Assembly (NCBI RefSeq): GCF_900182985.1
Contig: NZ_FXUY01000001.1
Coordinates: 4,475,501 to 4,539,500, forward strand
DNA from: Pseudomonas helmanticensis
GTDB lineage: Bacteria; Pseudomonadota; Gammaproteobacteria; Pseudomonadales; Pseudomonadaceae
Reading direction: 5' to 3'
Length of the DNA: 64,000 nt
Position 1 is the first letter of the stretch. Each line of letters begins with the position of its first letter. The position numbers and the translations under genes are program-made. Shown piece after piece: positions 46,221-55,088 of the stretch. The notes under the pieces are model-generated. The model did not search any database, was not told the DNA's origin, and worked only from the letters and a program-made list of their open reading frames with translations.

Positions 46221-46844
46221 ATGTCAATATTAAATTATTTGTTTGAGAAAATAGGCTTGTGTGCTGATATGTCTTTACCTGGATTTCTGCAGGCTCGATG
46301 TTCTCTGCTAAATAAAAATAGCTTAAAAATGACAGCGAAATCTTTAGTCATTATGTCGAGCGTGTTTGGATTCAGTGCCTGTAATGCTGGTCCCGAAATG
46401 GTCTCCACGTCAGTTACTGGCTATAATCATACATCTTCGGAAATCATACGATTTAGCATCAATGGCGCGGGTGGTCCTCGTATTCCGCCAAACTCCGGCG
46501 GAGGCGCAGAAGTATGCTGTAGTACACTGCCTTTAAAATGGAGTCCGAGCCTTAGTGCAGATATAGAGTGGGATAAGGATCCGAATCCCCGCGGACCGAT
46601 TGAGCGTGACCAATACGGACAGATCAAGAAAGAAGCAGCTATTCGCCACGCTACTGGTTATTCTCACCACACTGCAACAGTTGATATCCCAAAATACGTT
46701 GATGAATTTTGCGCACTGCAGGTCCACTTTTTACCATGCGATCAAGTAAAAGTGTCGACGACCTGTTTTACTCCAGAAAATCCAAATTATCCTGATAAGG
46801 CGTATTTTAAAGCCAAGGAGTCGGCTACATGCTCGAATCATTAA
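46221..46844 (+). CDS. DUF3304 lipoprotein 4, candidate Tli1-type immunity
   Basis: 207 residues with an unusually long N-terminus; the lipobox FSAC lies at about residue 55, and a later in-frame ATG (46329, MTAKSLVIMSS) would give a normal signal peptide. The DUF3304 core is complete (EMVSTSVTGYNHTSSEIIRF, EVCCSTLP, FCALQVHFLPCDQVKVS). It overlaps the effector start by 16 bases. Unlike the others, it does not overlap the copy before it: 58 bases lie between. Confidence 0.82.
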   Translation: MSILNYLFEKIGLCADMSLPGFLQARCSLLNKNSLKMTAKSLVIMSSVFGFSACNAGPEMVSTSVTGYNHTSSEIIRFSINGAGGPRIPPNSGGGAEVCCSTLPLKWSPSLSADIEWDKDPNPRGPIERDQYGQIKKEAAIRHATGYSHHTATVDIPKYVDEFCALQVHFLPCDQVKVSTTCFTPENPNYPDKAYFKAKESATCSNH

Positions 46845-49447
46845 TAGGGCAGGATTCCTCTCCGCCAGATAGTGCTTTAGTTGCCCCGATGTTCCCTCCA
46901 TCGCGTCGGTTGCCAAATGACCCAGGGCAATTATCGAAAAATATAAACCTGCAAAAACAAGACGAGCGTGCGTTTGGCATTAGACAGCGTAAGCTTCTTC
47001 AGGCCAAGGGAGAGGCGGACAGTGGAACAGCCTGCTGTAAAACGCTACATATAACATTGGCCTTTGATGGTACTAATAACAATGATCAGGCGGATGGTTC
47101 CTCAACGCCCAACTCCCGGAGTAATGTTGCGAGACTTTTTCATACTAGCTTAGGTGCCGAACCCGACATGGTATTGGGAGGGTTCATGAAATATTATTGT
47201 CCGGGTGTTGGTACGGTTTTTCCTGATGTTGAAGAATTTGTTCCTGACAGCAGTGGGTTGGTTGGTGCGAGCGGGGGTGAGAATCGTATTAATTGGGCGC
47301 TGACACGGTTGCTTGATGCATTACAGCAAGCTTTGGATGGTAAAAGGTTTCCTGCCGAAAAAACCAAACTAATGCTTAAAGACATGGCAACCAATGGTTA
47401 CGCAAACACGTTTGGCTTGGGTTTGTTCGAGAGCGGAGAGAAAAAACGCGAAAAAATCATGAGAAAGGAGATACAGGATCTCCAGGATAAACTGAAAATA
47501 CGTGATGATTCTGAAGAAAAACCGCATATTTTGGCAATGCGCCTATATGTTTATGGATTCTCTCGAGGAGCTGCAGAAGCTCGTACTTTTGTTAATTGGT
47601 TACAAGCGCTGACTCGTTGCGAAAGCACAAATGGTGGTGTTGACTACCGATTTGCGGGGCTGCCCATATCGATCAACTTTCTAGGTGTGTTCGACACCGT
47701 TGCTGCTGTGGGGCTTGCCGACAGTGTTCCATTTGCCGCAGGGCATATGGACTGGGCTGACGGCACCATGCGCCTTCCTGATGAAGCAACTTCTGCCTGT
47801 GAGAGTACAGCTCTTCCTGATGATTGCACTTATTTAAAACGTTGCGTTCATTTGGTTTCTGGCCATGAGCAGCGAGCGAGCTTTCCATTGGACTCAATAC
47901 GTCGCCGTCCAAAGAGTGCGGATGGTACTCGTGATAAAACCAAAGGATCAAGCTATAGACAAGGCACAGTTGAGTATATTTATCCCGGAGTTCATTCGGA
48001 TGTCGGTGGCGGATACGCGCCTAATGATCAAGGTAAGGCGACGGCTGGGTCAGACCATGTCCTATCCCAAATTGCTCTGCAACATATGTATGCGGAAGCG
48101 TTCATGGCGGGCGCTCCATTACTGGTTCCAGGGCCGGTGGTGCAAAAAGGGATCCACGATGATTGGAGGGGGATGACAACAGATCTTGAGACAGAGTTTT
48201 CAATTTCTGAAACGCTCATCAAACGTTTTAATGCATGGCAGGCACAAGGCCAGAGCGGTCCGCTAGAGGACATGATGAAACGTGAGCACGCCTTGATTAC
48301 TGCTTGGCGGATTGATCGCTATGCAGGTGGAGTGGAAAAACAATCTTTCTTTAAAAATGCTGCTCCGGACATGCCGGAAGCCCAAATTTATGCTTGGAAG
48401 GCAATTGAAGATCGTAATACCGCTAAAACCAATGCGAAAACTAAAGGGCTTCCTCCTCCGGTTTACACTGAGGCTCAAGAGAAAGAGCATCAGCTGAATA
48501 TACAAATTGTGGGCGGGCAGGAAAAAGCAGACAAGTTACGGGCTGAGAAGATCTTTGAACCGCCCCTGGATCATAGGCAACTGAGCGGCGCCGCAGCTGA
48601 GTTTCGACATGACTACCGGCAAGAATGGGGTATGGTCGACGACGGACTCACACTTGGTGGTGTTGCCGATATGTTGCTGGGTGGTACGGTTTACCTCATC
48701 AACGAAGAAGATGAGGCCGAGGAGTATTCGTACCTTTATACCGAAGGGACTAAGCGCTACAAAAAAATGTTCAGTGCACCGAATACGCCAAGCCGCGGCG
48801 AGGAGGATTTGGTGGCGTTATTTGATGACCAAGTCCACGATTCTCGTGCATGGTTTATGAACTTCTCGAAGGCCGGTCCTCGCGAGCCTTTCACCGATTA
48901 TTTCCGCATTCGACTTGTCCATTTCGATAATGAATCGAACAAGCAATTGTCGCTTTTGGCGACTGCTGGGCGCGTCGTCGGCGTTGGTATTGCTTTGGCA
49001 AGCGTCGGCCTCAGTATCAAGAAAAAAGATCCTCGCATGCTGCTGGGTTTGTTCTTGCCGTCCTTGGCTCGTCCTGTCCTGAGCGGCAAAGTAGGCCTGC
49101 CAGAAATCAGCGCATTCGACCCGCTTACCGGTATCGCGATTCCGGTGGCAAGCAATCTGGATGCCCTGAGGTCGTTCACTAAAGCGCCGGGCGATATGGT
49201 CGCCAAGGTCGCAGCCTTGCCTCCGCTAAAACCGTTGAGCGAAGCCACTGCCAACACGCCTGCGCTACAGAAAATCCTGGTTGCCCATCAAGCGGTTGAA
49301 GCAGCCGAAGCTGCCCGTAAGAAGGACTTCGGTTCATTGGCCGGTATGGTGGCGAAAGCCTCTAATGATGAAGACAAGCCCGGTGGCTGGATGGACTTGG
49401 TGGCCGAACAGGCCAGCAATTTGAAGTCGTCTGAGAAGAAGGTGTAA
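46829..49447 (+). CDS. Type VI phospholipase effector, DUF2235/Tle1 family
   Basis: 872 residues, no signal peptide. The DUF2235 domain (about 70-480) starts with LHITLAFDGTNNNDQ. Catalytic set: Ser at about 245 in YGFSRG, Asp at about 289 in LGVFDTVAAVG, His at about 389 in YPGVHSDVGGGY. The C-terminal part (about 560-872) is a membrane-interaction region with a hydrophobic stretch (GRVVGVGIALASVGLSI). Tle1 enzymes are phospholipases A2 delivered by VgrG. It follows its candidate immunity array with a 16-base overlap and precedes a terminator. Confidence 0.92.
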   Translation: MLESLIGQDSSPPDSALVAPMFPPSRRLPNDPGQLSKNINLQKQDERAFGIRQRKLLQAKGEADSGTACCKTLHITLAFDGTNNNDQADGSSTPNSRSNVARLFHTSLGAEPDMVLGGFMKYYCPGVGTVFPDVEEFVPDSSGLVGASGGENRINWALTRLLDALQQALDGKRFPAEKTKLMLKDMATNGYANTFGLGLFESGEKKREKIMRKEIQDLQDKLKIRDDSEEKPHILAMRLYVYGFSRGAAEARTFVNWLQALTRCESTNGGVDYRFAGLPISINFLGVFDTVAAVGLADSVPFAAGHMDWADGTMRLPDEATSACESTALPDDCTYLKRCVHLVSGHEQRASFPLDSIRRRPKSADGTRDKTKGSSYRQGTVEYIYPGVHSDVGGGYAPNDQGKATAGSDHVLSQIALQHMYAEAFMAGAPLLVPGPVVQKGIHDDWRGMTTDLETEFSISETLIKRFNAWQAQGQSGPLEDMMKREHALITAWRIDRYAGGVEKQSFFKNAAPDMPEAQIYAWKAIEDRNTAKTNAKTKGLPPPVYTEAQEKEHQLNIQIVGGQEKADKLRAEKIFEPPLDHRQLSGAAAEFRHDYRQEWGMVDDGLTLGGVADMLLGGTVYLINEEDEAEEYSYLYTEGTKRYKKMFSAPNTPSRGEEDLVALFDDQVHDSRAWFMNFSKAGPREPFTDYFRIRLVHFDNESNKQLSLLATAGRVVGVGIALASVGLSIKKKDPRMLLGLFLPSLARPVLSGKVGLPEISAFDPLTGIAIPVASNLDALRSFTKAPGDMVAKVAALPPLKPLSEATANTPALQKILVAHQAVEAAEAARKKDFGSLAGMVAKASNDEDKPGGWMDLVAEQASNLKSSEKKV

Positions 49448-49458
49448 TTGCGAAGTGC

Positions 49459-49489
49459 AAAAAAACGGCTCTGTATGAGCCGTTTTTTG
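49459..49489 (+). terminator. Rho-independent terminator of the Tle1 module
   Basis: AAAAAACGGCTC, a 5-base loop and GAGCCGTTTTTT, 12 bases after the effector stop. It marks the right end of the secretion gene cluster. The following 220 bases up to 49709 hold no gene that I can support. Confidence 0.9.
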
Positions 49490-49709
49490 CGTTTGTGCTT
49501 TGAAGCCTTCCAAAAAGAAGCGGACTTATTTTTTACTGTTGGATAGCTATGCCTCAGATTTAGCGGCGTGGGTGTGGAGTGAGGAGATGTATTGGAATGG
49601 TGAGTTTGTTGGGTAAAGCGGACCGATTTGTCCAATGGTTTTATCGTTAATCTCAAATAAATCTGTCCCCTTTGTTTCTTGTTCTTAAAATTTTTCTGAG
49701 GTCATTTGA

Positions 49710-50321
49710 ATGATTCGCCTAATGGTGTTTTTGTTGTCCATTTATAGTGGCGCTGCTTATTCGGCTTCAACTGAGCATAGCCTGATATGTAAAGAATCTG
49801 ATCAGAATGCCGATCAAACTAGCTTGACTCTTTCTTTTGAAGGGGAAGTCTTCTCTCTTGATAATGCTGATCGCGGATGTCGGTCAGATTATGTTGCTAG
49901 AGAAGTGGCAGGGACCGAAAATATAGCAATTATATTTTCTTATCCAACCAGTGATGATATGGGTATAAACGCTCAGGTTATGATTTTTTCTGCTGTAGCT
50001 AAAGGTGGAAAGGCCACATATATCGGAGACATCCCTGCCAGTGCTTCGGAGTTGGAGGATGGTACCTATAAAAATATTCAACAGTCCGGTGATTCAATTT
50101 ACGAGAACGTTTACCGTATTGAAGGCACAAAAGTTGTGACTTTCATTCCAGGTAAAGAGTTGATCATTTCTGGCGAGCAATGTGTTTATAAGGAAGCGGG
50201 TAGCACTGTCTGTCAAAAGATGAAAGGCACCTTAAAAAAACCTGTGTGCGTCCTCAATAATGGTGAGCGCAAAGTCCTCGCGGATGCGAGGGAGTGCATG
50301 GACATGAGAGAAAATCTTTGA
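49710..50321 (+). CDS. Exported protein of unknown function
   Basis: 203 residues. Signal peptide of about 19 residues (SGAAYSAS), then a beta-rich acidic domain with Cys near 27, 57, 155, 164, 177 and 192, which suggests disulphides in the periplasm. No family recognised. AT-rich relative to the core genome, as are the DUF3304 genes just upstream. Only a weak GAGG precedes the start. Confidence 0.6.
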   Translation: MIRLMVFLLSIYSGAAYSASTEHSLICKESDQNADQTSLTLSFEGEVFSLDNADRGCRSDYVAREVAGTENIAIIFSYPTSDDMGINAQVMIFSAVAKGGKATYIGDIPASASELEDGTYKNIQQSGDSIYENVYRIEGTKVVTFIPGKELIISGEQCVYKEAGSTVCQKMKGTLKKPVCVLNNGERKVLADARECMDMRENL

Positions 50322-50477
50322 GAAAAACGGGACGGATTCATTTGTTACGCTCGACCGCTTTGAATTTGGTTGAGAACTTAAATAGATCTGGGCCGTTTGT
50401 CGGTTCTGAATCTATTTCCTGTCGCAGGCCCGTTCAGAATTGAACGGATCACTGATTTTTTTTAAGGACGCCAAGGA

Positions 50478-51227
50478 ATGCAGATTTTCAGATTCAGCCT
50501 CATTTTTTTACTTTCAATACTGTCGCCTGTGGTCATGGCTGAGGGCACGATGATTGCCACCATCCTTCAGGCCGACTTTTCCAAGGACCCGGAAGTCCGG
50601 TTGCTTGTCAGAGTCGTTGATGTGGGTGGCGGTTCGGATACCCCTTCAATGGTGGTTCGTAATCAATGCCTGGAGAGAAAGGCGTCCGCAGAACGTCCTG
50701 GGCCGGATCCGTGCTTTTCGATAGAGATCACTGAGAGCAATAAGCAACGGGCCATTGTTCGGCAAACGCTATTGAATGATCCTCAGCGCACAACCGACCC
50801 TATCTATTTGGAAATTGTTTATCGCTCGGAGGTCAGCGAAAGCGATCCGACGAATCACCATCAGCGATCCGCCACACTGAAGATCGAAGAAAACGGCCTC
50901 TACAATTGGAACAATGAGAGCGAACAGGCATTGGCGGACGTAGAGTGGTTTCCCTCGGGAAATGGTGTTCTTGATCTGATGGTTCCTGACGCGGATGCAT
51001 TGTTGAATTCTGTATTTCGGGATCGTATGAGCCGGCTGGACGAAAGCGGCCAGAAAGCACTGAGGGAAACTCAAAGAGCCTGGATGAAATTTCGAGATGC
51101 GGAGTGCCAGGCCGACCCGAAATTGCATAAATCAGTTTTCGGTGAGTGGTCCGATGCCTGCCTGATTCGCGCGACGATAGAGCGTGCTCGCCAATTGGCT
51201 TTGGCACCGGACAAGAACAGACGTTGA
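50478..51227 (+). CDS. Exported LprI-type (DUF1311) protein
   Basis: 249 residues. Signal peptide ends VVMAEG. The first 170 residues are a beta-rich part not recognised. The C-terminal 75 residues carry the DUF1311/LprI pattern: DESGQKALRETQRAWMKFRD followed by AECQ and a Cys in SDACLIRATIERAR. LprI-like domains are linked to lysozyme inhibition. First of three genes of this type in 11 kb. Confidence 0.7.
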   Translation: MQIFRFSLIFLLSILSPVVMAEGTMIATILQADFSKDPEVRLLVRVVDVGGGSDTPSMVVRNQCLERKASAERPGPDPCFSIEITESNKQRAIVRQTLLNDPQRTTDPIYLEIVYRSEVSESDPTNHHQRSATLKIEENGLYNWNNESEQALADVEWFPSGNGVLDLMVPDADALLNSVFRDRMSRLDESGQKALRETQRAWMKFRDAECQADPKLHKSVFGEWSDACLIRATIERARQLALAPDKNRR

Positions 51228-51274
51228 AACGGACAAGTCAGAGCATTGGCGCGAAAGCGTCTACTTGGATGAGC

Positions 51275-51700
51275 ATGAACAAACTTTTCTTTCTCTTTTT
51301 TGCGCTATTTCCTTTAGGCGCTCAAAGCGCAGTCACCACCGAATCACTTTGCTTCGAACTATCCCAATCGAGCCCGGTAAAGTTCGAACTCAGGACCTAC
51401 TACGACGAAGCCAGCAAATGGTCCGGTGGCTTCGTCAAGTACGCCAAGTCCAGCGAACCCATTTCCATTGTGCTGACGGATTACGAGGACGAAATGCTCG
51501 GTCCCGATGCGCCTTGGCAGAGCACCACGACCTGGTCTGAAGTCATCAACGGCAACGTAACGGGAACCTATAAGTTCGTGTCTCAAGGGACGCACATCGT
51601 TTCGATGTCTTACACGAAGAAGTCCAACGGCAAGGTTTTTCATTTCGGAAATAACACCAGCATCGACTCCTCTCTCGAGTCCGGATGCAAGTGGGAGTAG
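51275..51700 (+). CDS. Exported protein of unknown function
   Basis: 141 residues from ATG 51275. Signal peptide ends GAQSAV. Two Cys (ESLCFEL and SGCKWE) could join the ends of a small beta domain with GGFVKYAKSSEP and HIVSMSYTKKSNGK. No family recognised. Alternative start at 51269 adds two residues. The end overlaps the possible upstream frame of the next gene but not its likely start. Confidence 0.6.
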   Translation: MNKLFFLFFALFPLGAQSAVTTESLCFELSQSSPVKFELRTYYDEASKWSGGFVKYAKSSEPISIVLTDYEDEMLGPDAPWQSTTTWSEVINGNVTGTYKFVSQGTHIVSMSYTKKSNGKVFHFGNNTSIDSSLESGCKWE

Positions 51701-51708
51701 GGCAGTAC

Positions 51709-52170
51709 ATGCAATTCAAAACTCTAGCGGTATCGCTGCTCGGCCTGATGTGGACGATCCCGGCGTTGGCCGAAACCACCACGTTCAGCCCAACCAAAGG
51801 CGTCGACGTGACGCTGATTCTCGAAGGCTCCAAACTGAACATCGCGGTTAAAAGCGAAGCGCACAGCGAGTCGCGAACAATCGATTTTGAAGCCGAAAAC
51901 GAACTCCACATGCAGGTCGACGATTTCAATTTCGACGGCGCCAAGGATTTCGCGATCTGGCAGCTTGATGACGGCATGGGCACTTACCACTACTACCGAG
52001 TGTTCGTTTACCAAGCCAAAACCGGCATGTTCGAAGAGTTGCAGCCGGACTGCGGCGATGGCTTCGTTAACCTGCGCGTCGACAAAAAACGTAAAGCGTT
52101 GCTCAGCACTTACTGGGAAATGAACATACCCAAGCAATGCATCACCCGATTCACCAAACGCAAAGCCTGA
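51709..52170 (+). CDS. Exported XAC2610-like protein with FG-GAP/EF-like motif
   Basis: 153 residues from ATG 51709. Signal peptide ends PALAET. The DDFNFDGAKDFAIWQLD segment is a calcium-loop-like motif found in XAC2610-type exported proteins, and Cys occurs near the C-terminus (LQPDCGDG, PKQCIT). XAC2610-type and LprI-type proteins have both been discussed as inhibitors of bacteriolytic enzymes, which fits the flanking LprI genes; the assignment here is by motif only. Confidence 0.6.
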   Translation: MQFKTLAVSLLGLMWTIPALAETTTFSPTKGVDVTLILEGSKLNIAVKSEAHSESRTIDFEAENELHMQVDDFNFDGAKDFAIWQLDDGMGTYHYYRVFVYQAKTGMFEELQPDCGDGFVNLRVDKKRKALLSTYWEMNIPKQCITRFTKRKA

Positions 52171-52181
52171 ATGACTCAAGG

Positions 52182-53555
52182 ATGAACACCGTGAAACGTT
52201 TTGTTTTTACCCTGCTGGCCGTGCTACTGCCGGCTTCAGCTGCCTATGCGCAGGACGACTGCAGCCATGTCACCTCAAGCCTGGAAATGGTGCCCTGCTC
52301 GGAGGCGTCGAAGAAGGCTGCCGATGCGCAGTTGAATGTCAGCTACAAGCAGTTAATGACGCGGCTTGAATCTGACTATCGAGCAGATCCGGCGTTAGGC
52401 GCGTAGTACGCGGCGAAGGTCAAGGAGTCGCAACGTGCTTGGTTGAAATTGCGCGATGCGAACTGCCCCTTGGAGGCGTTCGAGATCGAGGCGGGGATGC
52501 CGGCGCATGTGTTCGCTGTCAACTCGTGCATCGCCAGAATGAGTCGTGAGCGCTCGGCGTATCTGGACAAGATTGTCCCTGCTCTTGCATCCGACAAGAG
52601 CACTTCGACGGCACCCACCAGCGACGCTTGCCCCTCGGAGGAGTTCGCGCCTTTCCTGACAGCATTTTCCGCCAACAGCGAATCACAGCGCCGTCTGACT
52701 GCGATGACGGTCAAGTCGCTGGTGTTGAAGCCGGTAGCGGGAAAGGAACGTAGCACCTTTGAGCCTTCGACCTCGGGTGTTAGTGGAGCTACTTTCACCT
52801 ACCCGCTGATGGCCGCTATCACACCCGGCAAAACACCTGGCGTCGAGATCGAAGAGGTCGATGACAGTCACGTCAACGTTGTGGATAAGAGGGCAGGCAA
52901 CAGCAATGTGAAAATCTTCAACTTCTCTCGTCAGGCATGCTGGGTGCTTGAGGGGATTGAGGATTGGTCGATCAGTGAGAAAGATCTTGTCGCAACAGAC
53001 AACCCGGGAATGAGCCGCGCCGAGAACTTTTGTTATCAGCGTGCCGAAGCGTTAGGTGGGCTGGGTTTTCTTGAGCAATACCCTCTGACGGTGGAGTTGA
53101 TTGAAGCGTCGCTGGAAAATTATTTATGTGCTGCTGAGTCGGGTGATGCACAGGCGAGCCTGTCGGCGGCAAGTCTTAGCCTTTCGCAAATGGCCTCTCA
53201 GTTGGAAACCCCGAGGGTTGAAGCTCTGTTCAAAGCGGCTTCGAAAATACCGAGTGGCGCGTTGGCCTATGCCACGTTTTTCTGTTTAGGAAATTCCACC
53301 GACTACGGCGGCCCTTGCCTTCATCCCAAGCAGGCTGAAGAGCAAGTCATTCGAGCGGTAAAGATGGATTCCACCGAAGCGATGAATTATCTGGCTTCTA
53401 CGTTCGAGGGTGGAAAGTTGGGCACAAAAGACGTGTCTCGCGCATTGGCTTGCTACCAGATGGCTGCTGACAAAGGTGACCCCCGGGCGATGGAGCACTT
53501 GAAACGTTTGAGTTCGCAAGGCAAAGAGCCGATCAAGGCCAGTCACTGCATTTGA
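52182..53555 (+). pseudogene. LprI-type/Sel1-repeat gene interrupted by an in-frame TAG
   Basis: One reading frame is continuous from 52182 to 53555 except for TAG at 52404-52406. Before it: signal peptide (PASAAYAQ) and LprI start (MVPCSEASKKAADAQLNVSY). Immediately after it, in the same frame: AAKVKESQRAWLKLRDANC, the second half of the LprI domain. The rest has Cys pairs and ends in Sel1-like repeats (VSRALACYQMAADKGDPRAM). A CAG to TAG change would explain it. GTG 52191 has a better spaced AAGGA than ATG 52182. The downstream part alone (from 52443) would lack a signal peptide, so I call it broken unless read through. Confidence 0.8.
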
Positions 53556-53684
53556 AGTTCGGGGACATGTTTGATGCGCTTTCGCACGCGTAGAGTCTCG
53601 CTAAAACGTTTAATGCTTGAGCATCTGACCACCACCATTTTCCTTTAAACTCCCCACCCCCAAGGAATGCGCTCAGGACACGGA

Positions 53685-55079
53685 ATGCCAGCCCCCTCGA
53701 TCTCCCTTCGCTCAGCGTTAGTGCTCTGGCTATACGCCGCCGCAATCGTGCACATTCTCGCCGGCCTCACCCTGACTTGGGCCGGGCATTCCGGTTTACT
53801 CGACGGCTACCTGCACACCCTCGAACTCGCATTCTGGGGCGCCGACGCAGTACCCGTCGCCGGCCACGAACAACAGGTCTGGTGGCTCGCGCTGTTCGGC
53901 GCGACGCTGCAAAGTTATTCGCTGTACATGCTCGCGCTGGTGCACTTGGGCAATCGCTTGAAAGCCCCGGCAGTGTGGGGCTGGTTGAGCGCCGGCATCC
54001 TGTTATGGGCGCCGCAGGACATGTGGCTCTCGGCGCAACAGCAGGTCTGGTCGCACCTGTGGCTCGACGGTTTTGCGTTGCTGGTGTTGTTGCCTCCGTT
54101 GTTCTGGCTGTATCGGCATGACCGCCGGAAGTCTCCTGCAGCAAAGACACCGAGCCAATCCAACCCGTTTGCCGATGGCGCCTACAAGCGAGTGCTAATC
54201 ACCGGCGGCACCGGGTTTATCGGCGAAGCCTTGGTCAATCAATTACTCGATGCCGGCCATTCAGTTAGCGTACTGACGCGCGATCCGTTGAGCGCAGCCA
54301 ATCTATTCAACGGTCGCATCCGCTGCGTACATTCGCACAGCGAACTCAGCCACGACGAAGCCTTCGACGTAGTGATCAATCTCGCCGGCGCTCCCGTCGC
54401 CGGCCCACGCTGGACTCCCAAGCGTCAGGCGCAACTGCTCGCCAGTCGAGTCGGCACCACCGAAGCGTTGATGACCTGGCTGAAAAACACCAAGCACGAA
54501 CCAACGCTATGGATTCAAGCCTCGGCCATCGGCTTCTACGGCGTACGCGATGCCAGTGAAAACCTCGACGAACACGCCAGCAAGGGCGATGGCTTCACGG
54601 CCGAACTCTGCGCACGTTGGGAAGCCGCCGCGCAACCGGCCGCTGAGTTTGGCGTGCGTCAGGTAGTGCTTCGTCTCGGCGTGGTGTTCGGCCCCGGCGG
54701 TGCGTTGACGCCGTTGCTGCTGCCATTCCGCTTGGGTTTCGGCGGGCGCATGGGCGACGGTCGGCAGATCATGAGTTGGGTGCATCGCGACGATGTGCTT
54801 CAGGTGATCGCGCGGGCTTTCAACGACGACACTCTGCGTGGCACCTACAACATGGTCGCGCCCGAAACGGTCAGTCAGGCCGCGTTCGCCGAGCAGGCCG
54901 GCAAGGTCCTCAAGCGTCCGGTGTGGTTGCACATTCCCGCCGCGCCAGTGCGTGCAATGGCGGGGGAGATGGCGCAATTGTTCTTCGACGGTCAGCGCGT
55001 GGTGCCGCAGCGTTTGACCGAGGCCGGCTACACGTTCCGCTATCCAACCCTCGACGCCGCTCTGCGCGATCTGACCTGA
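53685..55079 (+). CDS. TIGR01777-type epimerase/oxidoreductase with N-terminal membrane domain
   Basis: 464 residues from ATG 53685 (AGGA seven bases upstream; ATG 53667 is the alternative). The N-terminal 150 residues are four hydrophobic helices with LALFGATLQSYSLYMLALVH. From about residue 165 comes a Rossmann-type SDR of the TIGR01777 (YfcH) family: VLITGGTGFIGEALVNQLL, NLAGAPV, the WIQASAIGFYG active-site segment and WVHRDDV. The reaction is unknown for this family. It is ten bases upstream of the fusion gene and probably cotranscribed. Confidence 0.9.
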   Translation: MPAPSISLRSALVLWLYAAAIVHILAGLTLTWAGHSGLLDGYLHTLELAFWGADAVPVAGHEQQVWWLALFGATLQSYSLYMLALVHLGNRLKAPAVWGWLSAGILLWAPQDMWLSAQQQVWSHLWLDGFALLVLLPPLFWLYRHDRRKSPAAKTPSQSNPFADGAYKRVLITGGTGFIGEALVNQLLDAGHSVSVLTRDPLSAANLFNGRIRCVHSHSELSHDEAFDVVINLAGAPVAGPRWTPKRQAQLLASRVGTTEALMTWLKNTKHEPTLWIQASAIGFYGVRDASENLDEHASKGDGFTAELCARWEAAAQPAAEFGVRQVVLRLGVVFGPGGALTPLLLPFRLGFGGRMGDGRQIMSWVHRDDVLQVIARAFNDDTLRGTYNMVAPETVSQAAFAEQAGKVLKRPVWLHIPAAPVRAMAGEMAQLFFDGQRVVPQRLTEAGYTFRYPTLDAALRDLT

Positions 55080-55088
55080 GGATCGCTC

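Noticed and set aside
52443..53555. Separate gene starting after the amber codon
   Set aside because: It would begin in the middle of the LprI domain without a signal peptide or ribosome binding site; it is better read as the second part of one interrupted gene.
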